Below the pieces are notes generated by a model. The model was not told the origin of the DNA. It saw only the letters and a list, made by a program, of their open reading frames with translations, and did not search any database. This document shows, in pieces, positions 1 to 9,234 of a stretch of 64,000 nucleotides of DNA. The DNA comes from Thiocapsa roseilacustris. GTDB lineage: Bacteria > Pseudomonadota > Gammaproteobacteria > Chromatiales > Chromatiaceae. The translations under genes and the position numbers were made by a program. Positions within the stretch are counted from its first letter, which is position 1. Each line of letters opens with the position of its first letter. The stretch covers positions 73,771-137,770 of the forward strand of contig NZ_JBBWVE010000019.1 of NCBI RefSeq assembly GCF_041903755.1, written 5' to 3'.

Positions 1-458
1 GTTGGGGGCTCCGCGCAGATCGCCGCCTTGCCCGTTCTCAACCGCAGCTCGCAGCTCCTGCACGCCTGCGAGTGCAATGCGTCGGCAATATGGGCCTTCA
101 GCAGCATGCGATCGTCCGGGGCGATGTAGGTGCTGAATGACCGACCGATCAATCGATTTCGGGACTGCCCGAGCAGTTTGGCGCCGGTCAGGTTGATGTC
201 TCGGATCCTGCCCGCGACGTCGATCGAGAGGTCGCCGACCGGAGCGAAATCATAGAGGTCCGCATAGCACTCGCGCGACTCCTCCAGGACAGCACGCACC
301 GCGAGCAGCTCGGGGTTTTGCTGCTCGAGCTCGATCTGATGGACCTGCAGCTCATGCACGAGGCGGGTCAGATCGTCCGACCCGTTGTCTGCGCGTCTGA
401 GCTCCGCCGAGAGCCGCGTCAGCTGTGCATCGCTCGCTTGGTCGAGTCTTGTCATCAT
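1..458 (-). CDS. PAS-domain sensory protein, N-terminal part (runs off the left edge)
   Basis: Reading the minus strand from ATG 458 (or 455) gives an open frame of about 152 residues that leaves the window without a stop. It opens with a helical segment containing LVHELQVHQIELEQQN, a leader common in PAS-containing sensor kinases and diguanylate cyclases of purple sulfur bacteria, and continues into a PAS fold with YDFAPVGDLSIDVAGRI and NLTGAKLLGQSR near residues 68-100. It probably senses a small ligand or redox state; the output domain lies outside the window, so its activity cannot be stated. The next gene in the same direction is a STAS protein. Confidence 0.75.
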   Translation of the reverse strand, partial: MMTRLDQASDAQLTRLSAELRRADNGSDDLTRLVHELQVHQIELEQQNPELLAVRAVLEESRECYADLYDFAPVGDLSIDVAGRIRDINLTGAKLLGQSRNRLIGRSFSTYIAPDDRMLLKAHIADALHSQACRSCELRLRTGKAAICAEPP

Positions 459-676
459 TCTAGAAGATCCTGACCCATCCGTGTCCCCGGCCGGAGGGGT
501 CGGCGAGGCCGTGCTCACAAAGCCGGCCATGTCGATGACTTTGCCCCGTAGGACGGACAAGCGCCGTCGCAGGGCGCCATGGACCTTGCTCGCGCTCGTT
601 CACCCGACCGAGCGAAGCCGATCGGCCATGAGCCGACGGGGTGAGTAGGGTTTGATCTGGCGCTATCCCGGGACGC

Positions 677-1108
677 TTACATCAAAAGCGGCTGCAGGGT
701 CGCGCTGTCGAGGTCGAGGCCGTGGATTCGGATCTGCTCCACGCCTTTCTCCTTCAGCTCGCGGGTGACCAAGACCAGCACCGCGATCCCGGAGTCGAAG
801 ATCCGGTCGACGCCGGTCAGGTCGAGTGTACAGGCGTTGATGCTCCCGTCCACCGTTTGGCCGATCAGCAGCAAGGCAAAGGCGCAGCGCAGATCCAGCG
901 AGCCATCGATCCGGATCTGCAGGTGGCCGTCTTCGATCTCATAGTCGAGATCCGCGGCCGGGGTTGCGATTCTCGGGTTACGGTTGCTCGTTCGGTCGGC
1001 GCCCTGGCGCTCGACATTGTGGAGTCCAAGGATTCTGGTGGCCTGATCGCCTTTGCTCAGCAAGGCCGAGGACGCCGTCCGCACGTGCATCGAGTCGAGT
1101 CGAGTCAT
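677..1108 (-). CDS. STAS-domain (anti-anti-sigma-like) protein
   Basis: The 143-residue product carries a C-terminal STAS domain (about residues 55-143) with the typical core strand DLTGVDRIFDSGIAVLVLV. Its DSG triplet is where the phosphorylatable serine of SpoIIAA-type proteins sits. Such proteins relay partner-switch signals by binding anti-sigma kinases or regulate c-di-GMP outputs. The start at 1108 is chosen because a GGAGGAG ribosome-binding site lies just upstream; the longer open frame runs into a decayed EAL gene. The first 50 residues match nothing I recognise. It lies upstream of the PAS gene on the same strand, 218 bp away, and may be co-transcribed with it. Confidence 0.7.
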   Translation of the reverse strand: MTRLDSMHVRTASSALLSKGDQATRILGLHNVERQGADRTSNRNPRIATPAADLDYEIEDGHLQIRIDGSLDLRCAFALLLIGQTVDGSINACTLDLTGVDRIFDSGIAVLVLVTRELKEKGVEQIRIHGLDLDSATLQPLLM

Positions 1109-1233
1109 GATGGTGCTCTCCTCCCGGTCATAGTCGTTCTGTTTCACGCCGCGCCTCTTTGGCGGCGTCCGTCCGGGCCGGAGTGCGCCTGCGCACCCCG
1201 GCGGAATTGCTCCGGTTGTTTTCGAGTCGTTCC

Positions 1234-1564
1234 TCAGGCCCAGGTCTTGACGAACCGCATCAGTTCGTGCAGACCGAGCGGTTGGGTGTAGAGAAGCCCC
1301 TGTGCAATCGTACAACAGGACTCCCGCAGGAAATCGGCCTGGTTCTGCGTCTCGATGCCATGAGCGACGACGCGTATGCCCAGGGTCTTGCCCAGCGCTA
1401 AGTGTTCCCTCGTCGAGTCCCTCGGCCTGCCAACGCTTGCGCTCGGTGCAGGCGGTACGCAGCACCCAGGCATCGATTCCGCGGATCAGTCCGGTCTCCT
1501 CGGCAAATGAGAAACTCGTACCCCCGATCCGTGCGACCAGTCGCGGCTCGGCCGGCTGATGCAC
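1234..1564 (-). pseudogene. GGDEF-EAL protein remnant with internal deletions
   Basis: Two minus-strand frames hold pieces of a c-di-GMP phosphodiesterase. The first contains LVARIGG (like the GGDEF-site region) joined directly to SFAEETGLIRGIDAWVLRTA, which is mid-EAL. In another frame follows LALGKTLGIRVVAHGIETQNQ and a C-terminal EAL tail ending FVKTWA at 1237. The catalytic ExL strand and most of both domains are missing. This needs at least two deletions and a frameshift, so no functional enzyme can be made. It lies directly upstream of the STAS gene. Confidence 0.7.
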
Positions 1565-1697
1565 AAGCCAGGTTCTCGGTAAGGCAGGCCGTGCCTTTCA
1601 TGCCATCACAGCGATGTTCCCTACGGGCGTGTCCGCCCGGCATCCCGTGCTACGGTTTTCGGGCGCGTCCGCGACCTTTGTGGTTAAATCCCGCGCC

Positions 1698-2948
1698 ATG
1701 TTCCATCCCATCGCCATCTACATCGGCCTTCGCTACACGCGAGCGAAACGCCGTAATCATTTCATCTCCTTCATCTCGGGCACCTCGATGGTGGGCATTA
1801 CGCTCGGCATCGTGGCGCTGATCGTGGTGCTCTCGGTGATGAACGGTTTCCACAAGGAGATCCAGGCTCGCATCCTGAGCATGGCCTCGCATGCCACCCT
1901 CGCCGATCCCTACGGCGGAGGCATCAAGGACTGGCGCGATGTGCTGGAGCGGGTTCGAGCGCACCCGGACGTCGTCGGTGCGGCACCCTTCGTCGAGGTG
2001 CAGGGGATGCTGGTCAACGGCTCGCAGGTGAGCGGCGCCCTGATCCGCGGCATCATTCCGACGGAGGAAGACCAGGTCGCGGAGCTGCGACGGGATATGG
2101 TCGCGGGATCGGTTGACGACCTGGTCGACGGGGAGTTTCGGATCATCCTCGGTCAGGATCTGGCGAATTTCCTGGGCGTGGTGCCCGGCGACAAGGTCAC
2201 CGTCGTCACGCCGCAGGTGAGCGCGACGCCGGTCGGGATCATGCCGCGGCTCAAACGTTTCACCGTGAGCGGCGTCTTCTCGGTCGGCATGGCGGACTAC
2301 GACCGCAATGCCGCCTTCATGCAGATGGGCGACGCGGCCAAGCTGCTGAGCTTGGGCGAGGCGGTCTCGGGTGTGCGCCTGAAGCTGACCGACATGTGGC
2401 TCGCGCCGCGACTCTCGCGCGACATCGCCTACGAGCTCGGGGGGGTCTACCGTGTCCTGGACTGGACGCAGGTCCACAGCAACTTCTTCAGCGCATTGGC
2501 GATGGAGAAGCGGATGATGAGCATCATCCTTTTCCTAATCGTGGCTGTGGCCGCCTTCAACATCGTTTCGACCCTGGTGATGGTCGTCACCGACAAGCAG
2601 GCGGATATCGCGGTGCTGCGCACCCTGGGTGCCTCGCCCGCTCGCATCATGGGGATCTTCATGGTGCAGGGCACGGCGATCGGTTTGGTCGGGACCCTGA
2701 TCGGGATGGTGGCCGGCGTGATCCTGGCGCTCAATGTCGAGACCGTCGTCGCCGGGATCGAGGGGCTCTTCGGCGTACACTTCTTGGATCCAACCATCTA
2801 CTACATCAGCGCGCTGCCCTCGGACGTGCATCTCGAAGACGTGCTGTTCGTCGGCGGCGCGGCCTTCCTCATGTCCGTGCTCGCGACCATCTATCCGGCG
2901 TGGCGTGCGGCGGCCACTCAACCGGCCGAGGCCCTGCGTTATGAGTGA
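1698..2948 (+). CDS. lolC: Lipoprotein-releasing ABC transporter permease (LolC/LolE family)
   Basis: A 416-residue inner-membrane permease. It has one N-terminal membrane segment (about 22-48, GTSMVGITLGIVALIVV), a periplasmic MacB-like domain to about residue 260, and three C-terminal FtsX-type segments ending near TIYPAWRAAATQPAEALRYE, a signature of the family. It extracts outer-membrane lipoproteins from the inner membrane for LolA. The start at 1698 matches the family N-terminus (MFHPIAIYIGLRYTRAKRRN); the frame is open further upstream but without family similarity. It overlaps lolD by 8 nt. Only one permease gene is adjacent to lolD, so a LolF-like homodimer or a second permease elsewhere is possible. 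Confidence 0.93.
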   Translation: MFHPIAIYIGLRYTRAKRRNHFISFISGTSMVGITLGIVALIVVLSVMNGFHKEIQARILSMASHATLADPYGGGIKDWRDVLERVRAHPDVVGAAPFVEVQGMLVNGSQVSGALIRGIIPTEEDQVAELRRDMVAGSVDDLVDGEFRIILGQDLANFLGVVPGDKVTVVTPQVSATPVGIMPRLKRFTVSGVFSVGMADYDRNAAFMQMGDAAKLLSLGEAVSGVRLKLTDMWLAPRLSRDIAYELGGVYRVLDWTQVHSNFFSALAMEKRMMSIILFLIVAVAAFNIVSTLVMVVTDKQADIAVLRTLGASPARIMGIFMVQGTAIGLVGTLIGMVAGVILALNVETVVAGIEGLFGVHFLDPTIYYISALPSDVHLEDVLFVGGAAFLMSVLATIYPAWRAAATQPAEALRYE

Positions 2949-3639
2949 TCTCGCGCCCGTGCTGGAGGTCAAGGGTCTGTCGAAGACCTTCCGCCAGGGT
3001 CCGTTGGAGGTCGAGGTGCTGCGCGATGTGGATTTTCGCGTCGGCGCCGGCGAGCGGATCGCGATCGTCGGGGCCTCGGGCTCGGGTAAGAGCACCCTGC
3101 TGCATTGTGTCGGCGGACTGGAGCGCCCGAGCAGCGGGAGCCTGCGCTGGCTCGGTCAGGAGGTCAACCGACTCTCCGAGGCCAAGCGCGGTCTGCTGCG
3201 CAACCGCCATCTCGGCTTTGTCTACCAGTTCCATCATCTGCTCGCCGAGTTCACCGCGCTCGAGAATGTCGCCATGCCGCTCTTGATCGGCGGCAGCCGG
3301 CCGGCCGAGGCACGCGATCGCGCGGCGGCCTTGCTGGATCGGGTGGGTCTCGGGAGCCGTGCCCGGCACAAACCCGGCGAGATGTCGGGGGGCGAGCGTC
3401 AGCGCGCGGCGGTGGCGCGCGCCCTGGTGACTCATCCGGCCTGTCTTCTGGCGGACGAGCCCACCGGAAACCTGGATCGGATCACCGCCGGCCGCGTCTT
3501 CGACCTGATGCTGGAGCTCAATCTCGCGATCGGTACCAGCCTGGTCATCGTCACACACGATCAGGAGCTGGCCGGTCGCATGGATCAGGTCTGGCGATTG
3601 GACGACGGGCGGTTGTCGCGCGACGCCGACGCCCGATAG
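2941..3639 (+). CDS. lolD: Lipoprotein-releasing ABC transporter ATP-binding protein LolD
   Basis: A 232-residue ABC ATPase with Walker A GASGSGKST (residues 44-52), Q-loop VYQFHHLLAEFTALENVAMP, signature MSGGERQRAAVARAL, Walker B CLLADEPTGNLD and an H-loop VIVTHD. FHHLL and the spacing fit LolD/MacB-type ATPases. It powers release of lipoproteins by the adjacent permease, whose last codons it overlaps, so the two are translationally coupled. Its 3' end overlaps the convergent DUF2062 gene by 55 nt. Confidence 0.95.
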   Translation: MSDLAPVLEVKGLSKTFRQGPLEVEVLRDVDFRVGAGERIAIVGASGSGKSTLLHCVGGLERPSSGSLRWLGQEVNRLSEAKRGLLRNRHLGFVYQFHHLLAEFTALENVAMPLLIGGSRPAEARDRAAALLDRVGLGSRARHKPGEMSGGERQRAAVARALVTHPACLLADEPTGNLDRITAGRVFDLMLELNLAIGTSLVIVTHDQELAGRMDQVWRLDDGRLSRDADAR

Positions 3640-4136
3640 CGTTCACGCCGCTCGCGGATCCGCCGCATCAGGTGCCAGCGCCAGAGCGTCTGGACGGTCA
3701 GATAACCCAGTCCGGAGCAGAGGAACGCACAAACCAGGCTGCCGAGCATCAGCGGCCAGAGCACCGCGATCCAGTGGCGCCAGTCCAGCCAGTATTCCAG
3801 CGCGAAATGGCCGGGCTCGATGCCGAGCATCCAGCACCCCAGGCGATAGGCGAAATAGAACATCGGCGGAATGGTGACCGGATTGGAGATCCAGGACACC
3901 ACCACCGCGATCGGCAGGTTGACACGCAGGACGATGGCTGCCCAGGCGGCGATCAGGGACTGGCCGACCGGCGGCAAAAACATCACGAACAGACCGATTG
4001 CGGTGGCGCCCGAGACCGAGTGACGATTCAGGTGCCAAAAGTTGGGGTCGTGCAGCAGTTTGCCGAAGACGCCGAAATGGCGATTGGCCCGGAAGGTGCC
4101 GGCCGCGGGTAGGTTTCTTTTGAGCCATCGTTTCAC
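3585..4136 (-). CDS. DUF2062 membrane protein
   Basis: A 183-residue protein if the GTG at 4136 is used (VKRWLKRNLPAAGTF, like the usual start of this family); the frame is open to 4310 without family similarity. It has the DUF2062 pattern: SGATAIGLFVMFLPPVGQSLIAAWAAIVLRVNLP, then SWISNPVTIPPMFYFAYRLG, then a C-terminal membrane segment (VLWPLMLGSLVCAFLCSGLGY). The role is unknown; in gammaproteobacteria the gene often sits, as here, between lolCD and comEC. No good ribosome-binding site is visible. It converges on lolD with a 55-nt overlap. Confidence 0.85.
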   Translation of the reverse strand: MKRWLKRNLPAAGTFRANRHFGVFGKLLHDPNFWHLNRHSVSGATAIGLFVMFLPPVGQSLIAAWAAIVLRVNLPIAVVVSWISNPVTIPPMFYFAYRLGCWMLGIEPGHFALEYWLDWRHWIAVLWPLMLGSLVCAFLCSGLGYLTVQTLWRWHLMRRIRERRERYRASASRDNRPSSNRQT

Positions 4137-4276
4137 GCCGCAAGTCCGGTGGATCTTACGCCAGAGGATCAGGCCGCGGAGTATATAGCAGTCATGGATA
4201 GATGCTGTGATCGGTGGTGTCGGGACCGGCGCATGCCGTCGAGCGGCGGTGGCGAATCCCCTGCGGCGCTCCGACA

Positions 4277-6610
4277 ATGACCCGGAGCACGACCGCTGCC
4301 GGTCTTGCATTCGCCTCCGGCGTCGCCGTGGTTTACCTGCTGCCCGGTCTGCCGCCGCTTGCCCCGCTCGGAGTCGTCGTGGTTGCTCTTGGCCTCGCCG
4401 CGTGGCGCTGGCGCCCGCTTCGATGGCCCTTCTGGCTGCTGCTCGGTGCGTTCTGGGCGCACTGGAATGCCTGCCTACTGCTCTGCTCGCCCTTGCCCGA
4501 TGCGCTGGCCCGCGCGCCCCTGGTCGTGGAAGGGCGCGTCGCCTCGATCCCTACCGATTCCGGTCTCGCTCGGCGATTCCTGTTCGAGGTGGAGCGCGCC
4601 CGGCACGAGGGCGAGCGCATCCCCTTCACCGGTCTGGTCCGACTCTCCTGGTACGACGACGCGCCGCCCTTGCGCGCCGGTGAGCAATGGCGCCTGCCCG
4701 TGAGGCTCAAGCCTCGGCACGGTTTCGCCAATCCGGGCACCTTCAACTTCGAGCGCTGGTTGTTCGAGCAGGGTGTGCAGGCGACGGGCAACCTGCGTCG
4801 GGGCGAGCCGCCGCAGCGGCTCGATGCGGGTGCCGGCCGCTATTGGCTCGACCGTCGGCGGCAGGGCCTGGCCGAGCATCTTGCCCGGGTCTTGGACGGC
4901 GCACCGGCCCTGCCGCTCGTACAGGCCCTGGTGATCGGCGATCGCTCCGGTTTCGATCAAGAGGATTGGGAGGTGATGACGCGCACCGGGACCAACCACT
5001 TGGTGGCGATCTCGGGGCTGCATGTCGGCTTGATCGCCGGTGCGGTCTTCGTTCTGGTGCGCTGGCTTTGGTCGCGCAGTGCGGGTCTCACGGCCGCGTT
5101 TGCCGCACCGCGCGCGGCGGCGGTCGGTGGGATGATCGCCGCGCTCGGCTATGCGGGACTCGCGGGTTTCGCGGTCTCGACCCAACGCGCGCTCGTCATG
5201 ATCGCCGTGGTCTTCGCGGCGCTCGTTTGGCAGCGGACGCTGCGGCCTTACCATGCGCTCGCACTGGCTCTGGTCGGGGTGCTGCTGGTGGATCCGGGGG
5301 CAGTCTTGTCGCCTGGGTTTTGGCTGTCCTTCGGCGCCGTGGCGGTGCTCTTGTTCAGCCTCGGGCACCGGCTGCCGAGCCGCGATCTCTGGACCCGCTG
5401 GGGTCGCGCCCAGTGGGCCGTCGGGATCGGTCTCTTGCCGCTCCTGTTCCTGCTCTTCGGACGGGCCTCGCTGATTGCGCCGCCGGTGAATCTGGTGGCC
5501 GTGCCGCTCTTCAGTCTGATCCTGCTGCCGCTGGTTTTGGTGACGAGTCTGCTCAGCTTGATCCCCGGGTTTGGCCTGATCTCTTGGCTGCCTCTGCAGT
5601 GGACAGCGCAGCTGCTCGGGTGGTGTTTGGACGGGCTCGCCTGGATCGCCGACTTGTCTTGGGCCGTGATGGCGCTGCCCGAGCGTCCGGGTTGGGTCTG
5701 GCTGGCCGCGGGTGCCGGGGCACTGTTGCTGCTCGCGCCGCGCGGGCTGCCGGGACGCTGGCTGGGTCTGCTGCTCGTCCTTCCGATGCTCGCCCTGCGC
5801 ACGCCGCAGCCGGGCGACGGCGAGGCATGGTTCACTCTGCTGGACGTCGGGCTCGGCCTGTCCGCCGTGGTGCGCACCCGGGAGGGCACGCTCGTCTATG
5901 ATACAGGACCGGGGTTTCCGAGCGGCTTCGATACGGGCAGCGCGGTGGTTGCGCCCTTTCTGGCAGCCCAAGGGGTGCGTCGGATCGAGCGTCTGGTCGT
6001 CAGCCATGCCGACCGCGATCATGCCGGTGGTCTGGCCGGTTTGGCCGGACGCATCCCCATCGATCGCATCGACAGCGGAGAACCGGCGGATCTAGATCTG
6101 CCGGGTGCCGAGCCTTGCCGGGCGGGGGAGGGCTGGGACTGGTCCGGTGTGACGTTTCGGTTTTTCCATCCGGACGACGCGGGATTCCACGGCAACGACG
6201 CCTCCTGCGTGCTGCGTGTCGAGACCGCGGGCCGCTCGATCCTTCTGACCGGTGATATCCAGGCGAGGGTCGAGCGCCGACTTGCCCGCGAATGGGGGGA
6301 TGCGCTTGCGAGCGATGTCCTGGTCGCCGGTCACCACGGCAGCGCCACTTCGACGCATCCCGAGTTTTTGGACGCCGTCGCGCCCGGGCTCGTCCTCTTC
6401 GCCTCCGGCTATGCCAACCATTTCGGCTTTCCCGTCGCCGAGGTGCGCGAGCGGGTGTCGGCGCGCGGCATCCCGGCACTCGACACCGGTCTTGTCGGCG
6501 CCATCGAGCTGCGGCTCGGGCCGGACGGCACCATCGAGGGTCCCTGGACATGGCGCGAGCGTGCCAGAGGATTCTGGACCCATCGCGCGGACGGATACCC
6601 GAACAACTGA
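4277..6610 (+). CDS. comEC: DNA internalisation / competence protein ComEC (Rec2)
   Basis: A 777-residue inner-membrane protein. It has N-terminal membrane helices, a DUF4131-type soluble segment, the ComEC competence domain with GTNHLVAISGLHVGLIAG, about eight further membrane helices, and a C-terminal metallo-beta-lactamase domain with HADRDHAGG and VAGHHGS. It would form the channel that carries transforming DNA strands into the cytoplasm. The start at 4277 (MTRSTTAAG) leads directly into the first membrane helix; the frame is open to 4214. It is divergent from the DUF2062 gene. No other competence gene is in the window. Confidence 0.93.
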   Translation: MTRSTTAAGLAFASGVAVVYLLPGLPPLAPLGVVVVALGLAAWRWRPLRWPFWLLLGAFWAHWNACLLLCSPLPDALARAPLVVEGRVASIPTDSGLARRFLFEVERARHEGERIPFTGLVRLSWYDDAPPLRAGEQWRLPVRLKPRHGFANPGTFNFERWLFEQGVQATGNLRRGEPPQRLDAGAGRYWLDRRRQGLAEHLARVLDGAPALPLVQALVIGDRSGFDQEDWEVMTRTGTNHLVAISGLHVGLIAGAVFVLVRWLWSRSAGLTAAFAAPRAAAVGGMIAALGYAGLAGFAVSTQRALVMIAVVFAALVWQRTLRPYHALALALVGVLLVDPGAVLSPGFWLSFGAVAVLLFSLGHRLPSRDLWTRWGRAQWAVGIGLLPLLFLLFGRASLIAPPVNLVAVPLFSLILLPLVLVTSLLSLIPGFGLISWLPLQWTAQLLGWCLDGLAWIADLSWAVMALPERPGWVWLAAGAGALLLLAPRGLPGRWLGLLLVLPMLALRTPQPGDGEAWFTLLDVGLGLSAVVRTREGTLVYDTGPGFPSGFDTGSAVVAPFLAAQGVRRIERLVVSHADRDHAGGLAGLAGRIPIDRIDSGEPADLDLPGAEPCRAGEGWDWSGVTFRFFHPDDAGFHGNDASCVLRVETAGRSILLTGDIQARVERRLAREWGDALASDVLVAGHHGSATSTHPEFLDAVAPGLVLFASGYANHFGFPVAEVRERVSARGIPALDTGLVGAIELRLGPDGTIEGPWTWRERARGFWTHRADGYPNN

Positions 6611-6661
6611 ACCGCATCGACACCGATGTCCGCAGCTGCCGGCGAGGCAGGTTTCTGAGCT

Positions 6662-6740
6662 CTCTCACGGAGCCACGGAGCCACGGAGCGCACGAAGGAC
6701 AGATCTCGGATTCTCCGTGCCCTCCGCGTCTCCGTGAGAG
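6662..6740. repeat. Imperfect inverted repeat (CTCTCACGGAG...CTCCGTGAGAG)
   Basis: Between comEC and the kinase gene, CTCTCACGGAG at 6662-6672 is exactly complemented by CTCCGTGAGAG at 6730-6740, and the inner GCCACGGAG units partly pair with TCCGTG and CTCCGCG. Transcribed, it would make a long hairpin. It resembles the ACGGAG-rich palindromes dispersed in many proteobacterial genomes. It lacks a T-run, so it is not a standard terminator. Confidence 0.7.
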
Positions 6741-6844
6741 TCATATCGCGCTGGACCCGGTGCCGAGCTTCACTGATCGGTAGTAAGCGATTCATCCGGA
6801 TCGGTTATACACTGCCCCCTTTTCGACGAGGCGGCGAGGGATTC

Positions 6845-7837
6845 ATGGCGAAATATCAGGTTTACGGCATCGGCAACGCGCTGGTGGATATGGAGTACGA
6901 GGTGGATGCGACGGATCTCGGCATCCTTGGGATCGACAAGGGCGTCATGACCCTGGTCGACGAGGTGCAGCAAGCGGCGATCATGTCGCATCTCAAGCAT
7001 CACCAACCCCGGCGCGGTTCGGGCGGATCGGCCGCGAACTCGGTCATTGCGCTCAGTCAGCTCGGCGGCAAGGCTTTTTACTCGTGCAAGGTGGCCGACG
7101 ACGAGCTGGGTCATTTCTACATGGACGATCTGGTCCGAGGCGGTGTCGACACCAACAACCATACCCGCAAAGATGAAGGCCACACCGGGCGTTGCGTCGT
7201 CCTGGTGACGCCGGACAGCGATCGCACCATGTGCACCTTTCTGGGGGTCAGCGGCGCCCTGTCCGCCGGCGAGCTGGTCGAGGACGCGCTGCGCGACTCC
7301 GAGTGGTTCTACACGGAGGGCTATCTGGTGACCTCGGAGGCCGCCCGGGAGGCGTCCATCGTCGCGAAGGGGATCGCCGATGCGGCCGGGGTGAAGACCG
7401 CGATCTCCCTGTCCGATCCAAACATGGTGAAGTTCTTCAAGTCCGGACTCCTCGAGATGATCGGCTGCGGGGTGGACCTGCTGTTCGCCAACGAGTTCGA
7501 GGCGATGGGCATGGCCGGCAGCGACGACCTCGGCGTCGCCGTGGACTATCTCAAGACCATCAGCCGGACCTTCGCCATCACGCGCGGGCCGGACGGCGCC
7601 TTGGTTTGGGACGGCGAGGATCTGATCGAGATCGCAGCGGTCAAGGTCAAGGCCGTGGATACGGTCGGTGCGGGAGACATGTTCGCCGGTGCCTTCCTGT
7701 ACGGCCTCGGCCAAGGATGGGATTTTGCGCGAGCAGGCAATCTCGCCTCGGCGGCCTCGGCAAAGCTGGTGACCAGTCTCGGCCCGCGCATCTCCGCCGA
7801 CGAGACCCGGGCGATCCTGAAAGGATTCGACAGCTGA
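6845..7837 (+). CDS. PfkB-family carbohydrate/adenosine kinase
   Basis: A 330-residue ribokinase-fold protein. It shows the N-terminal YGIGNALVDMEYEV, the glycine-rich GGSAANSVIALSQLGG near residues 58-73, and the C-terminal DTVGAGDMFAGAFLYGL with the catalytic Asp of the DTxGAGD motif. Closest in feel to the adenosine kinase/PfkB branch found in proteobacteria; the substrate (adenosine or a sugar) cannot be fixed from sequence alone. It stands alone, preceded by a repeat-containing intergenic stretch. Confidence 0.9.
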   Translation: MAKYQVYGIGNALVDMEYEVDATDLGILGIDKGVMTLVDEVQQAAIMSHLKHHQPRRGSGGSAANSVIALSQLGGKAFYSCKVADDELGHFYMDDLVRGGVDTNNHTRKDEGHTGRCVVLVTPDSDRTMCTFLGVSGALSAGELVEDALRDSEWFYTEGYLVTSEAAREASIVAKGIADAAGVKTAISLSDPNMVKFFKSGLLEMIGCGVDLLFANEFEAMGMAGSDDLGVAVDYLKTISRTFAITRGPDGALVWDGEDLIEIAAVKVKAVDTVGAGDMFAGAFLYGLGQGWDFARAGNLASAASAKLVTSLGPRISADETRAILKGFDS

Positions 7838-8010
7838 TCGGTCCTTTTTCGGAATCTGCGGAGCGGTCGGCAGTTCGAGGCGATCCGCCGGGTCTAGGAT
7901 TCAGCCAATGGATCCTTCTCAGTGTACGGACCTGCCCCAGGGGACGGGGTATCCGCGGACGTGTCGATCGAGAGATCCGCGGCGGTTCGTCGTCGACCCG
8001 CGGATTTGGC

Positions 8011-8967
8011 ATGATGACCTTTAAGACTTCGGCTCGACCCGCACCCGGCTTGCCGACTGGGATGACCCTGTCCATCGCTGTCGGCGAGCCGGGATCGTCG
8101 GGTCATCTCGAGTCTGCGAGCAGCTTGCTTGCGTCCCCCCCGTCGGTCGGGGATCGGATCTCACCTGCCAAGCTGATCGAGAGGCTGGAAGCGTTGCTGG
8201 CGAGCGATTTGGACGCCGCTGCACGTCTGCGACTCCTCCACGCCTGGAAGGCTCCTTTATTGGCGGCCTGCGAGCACGCAGGTGCGCACACGGGGCCGCA
8301 CGTCGGCGAGGAGATGGGTGCGCGCACCGGCGAGTCTGGCTCGGTGTTCGAGGGGCGTCTCTATCGACTGATGTTCCGCAATCTTGCGGCGGCGATCGCG
8401 CGGGTCGCGGATCGCCAGCGCGCTCCCGATGCCGATTTGACCACGTGGGCGGTCCGTAACCTGTTCAATTTCTTTCAGCACCAGATCCGATATGCCGCGC
8501 GCTTGCAGATCCCGCTTCCCGTGGGATCCTGGCGTGATCTTCATGCCCTGGCGGCGGGGCTAGTCGTGAGCGCCCGGTATCCTCGAGCGACCCACGCTTT
8601 ACGGGGTGCCGGTCCCGATGTCGGGTATCAGCGCGCTAGGTCGATCGAGCTGAGATACACGGAGGTCCTTCTGCTCGGAATGATCGCACAAGTCTTCGTG
8701 AACGCGATCCAGGATCGCATGAGCGGGTTGCACGGCTGGGCGGTCGAAACCCGCTTGGAAAATCCATTCGGTCTGAGCGGTCAGCGCGGATTATGGCTGG
8801 TGGATCTCGCCGACGATGCCCCGCCGTGCGAGTGCGCCGGGCCTTTGAGCCTTGATTTTCGCGGTTGGGTCCTGTTTCCGCCCGAGGATTTCGTCCGCAT
8901 GCTCGATTCGGCACGCTTGTCGGATACCTTCGCTTGCGAACGGGGTGTTCGCCCGTCTCCCTTTTAG
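8011..8967 (+). CDS. Uncharacterised helical protein, possibly a truncated c-di-GMP-effector relative
   Basis: A 318-residue protein from ATGATG at 8011; the frame stays open upstream inside the kinase gene but only this part looks protein-like. It is largely helical: PAKLIERLEALLASDLDAAARLRLL, then LYRLMFRNLAAAIARVADRQ, then RSIELRYTEVLLLGMIAQVF. This order resembles the N-terminal helical region of some PilZ-containing proteins of Chromatiaceae and pseudomonads, but no PilZ motif (RxxxR...D/NxSxxG) is seen. That link is weak inference. The final residues (CERGVRPSPF) look unnatural and the stop abuts a repeat element, so the gene may have lost its 3' end. No usable promoter was recognised. 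Confidence 0.55.
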   Translation: MMTFKTSARPAPGLPTGMTLSIAVGEPGSSGHLESASSLLASPPSVGDRISPAKLIERLEALLASDLDAAARLRLLHAWKAPLLAACEHAGAHTGPHVGEEMGARTGESGSVFEGRLYRLMFRNLAAAIARVADRQRAPDADLTTWAVRNLFNFFQHQIRYAARLQIPLPVGSWRDLHALAAGLVVSARYPRATHALRGAGPDVGYQRARSIELRYTEVLLLGMIAQVFVNAIQDRMSGLHGWAVETRLENPFGLSGQRGLWLVDLADDAPPCECAGPLSLDFRGWVLFPPEDFVRMLDSARLSDTFACERGVRPSPF

Positions 8968-8973
8968 GAACAG

Positions 8974-9136
<163 letters not shown>

Positions 9137-9234
9137 GGGTCACCGCGATTCGAGCGGATATCCGCAGCTCGGCGCCGACTCCGTATAGAATCGCAGTCAA
9201 GGTTCCTTGGATGCAGCTACTCCCTTCCTGACCC

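Noticed and set aside
385..648. 87-aa plus-strand frame near the left edge
   Set aside because: Opposite to the PAS gene start and without any motif; Arg-rich composition.
4475..6022. 515-aa minus-strand open frame opposite comEC
   Set aside because: Low-complexity Arg/Gln-rich shadow of comEC.
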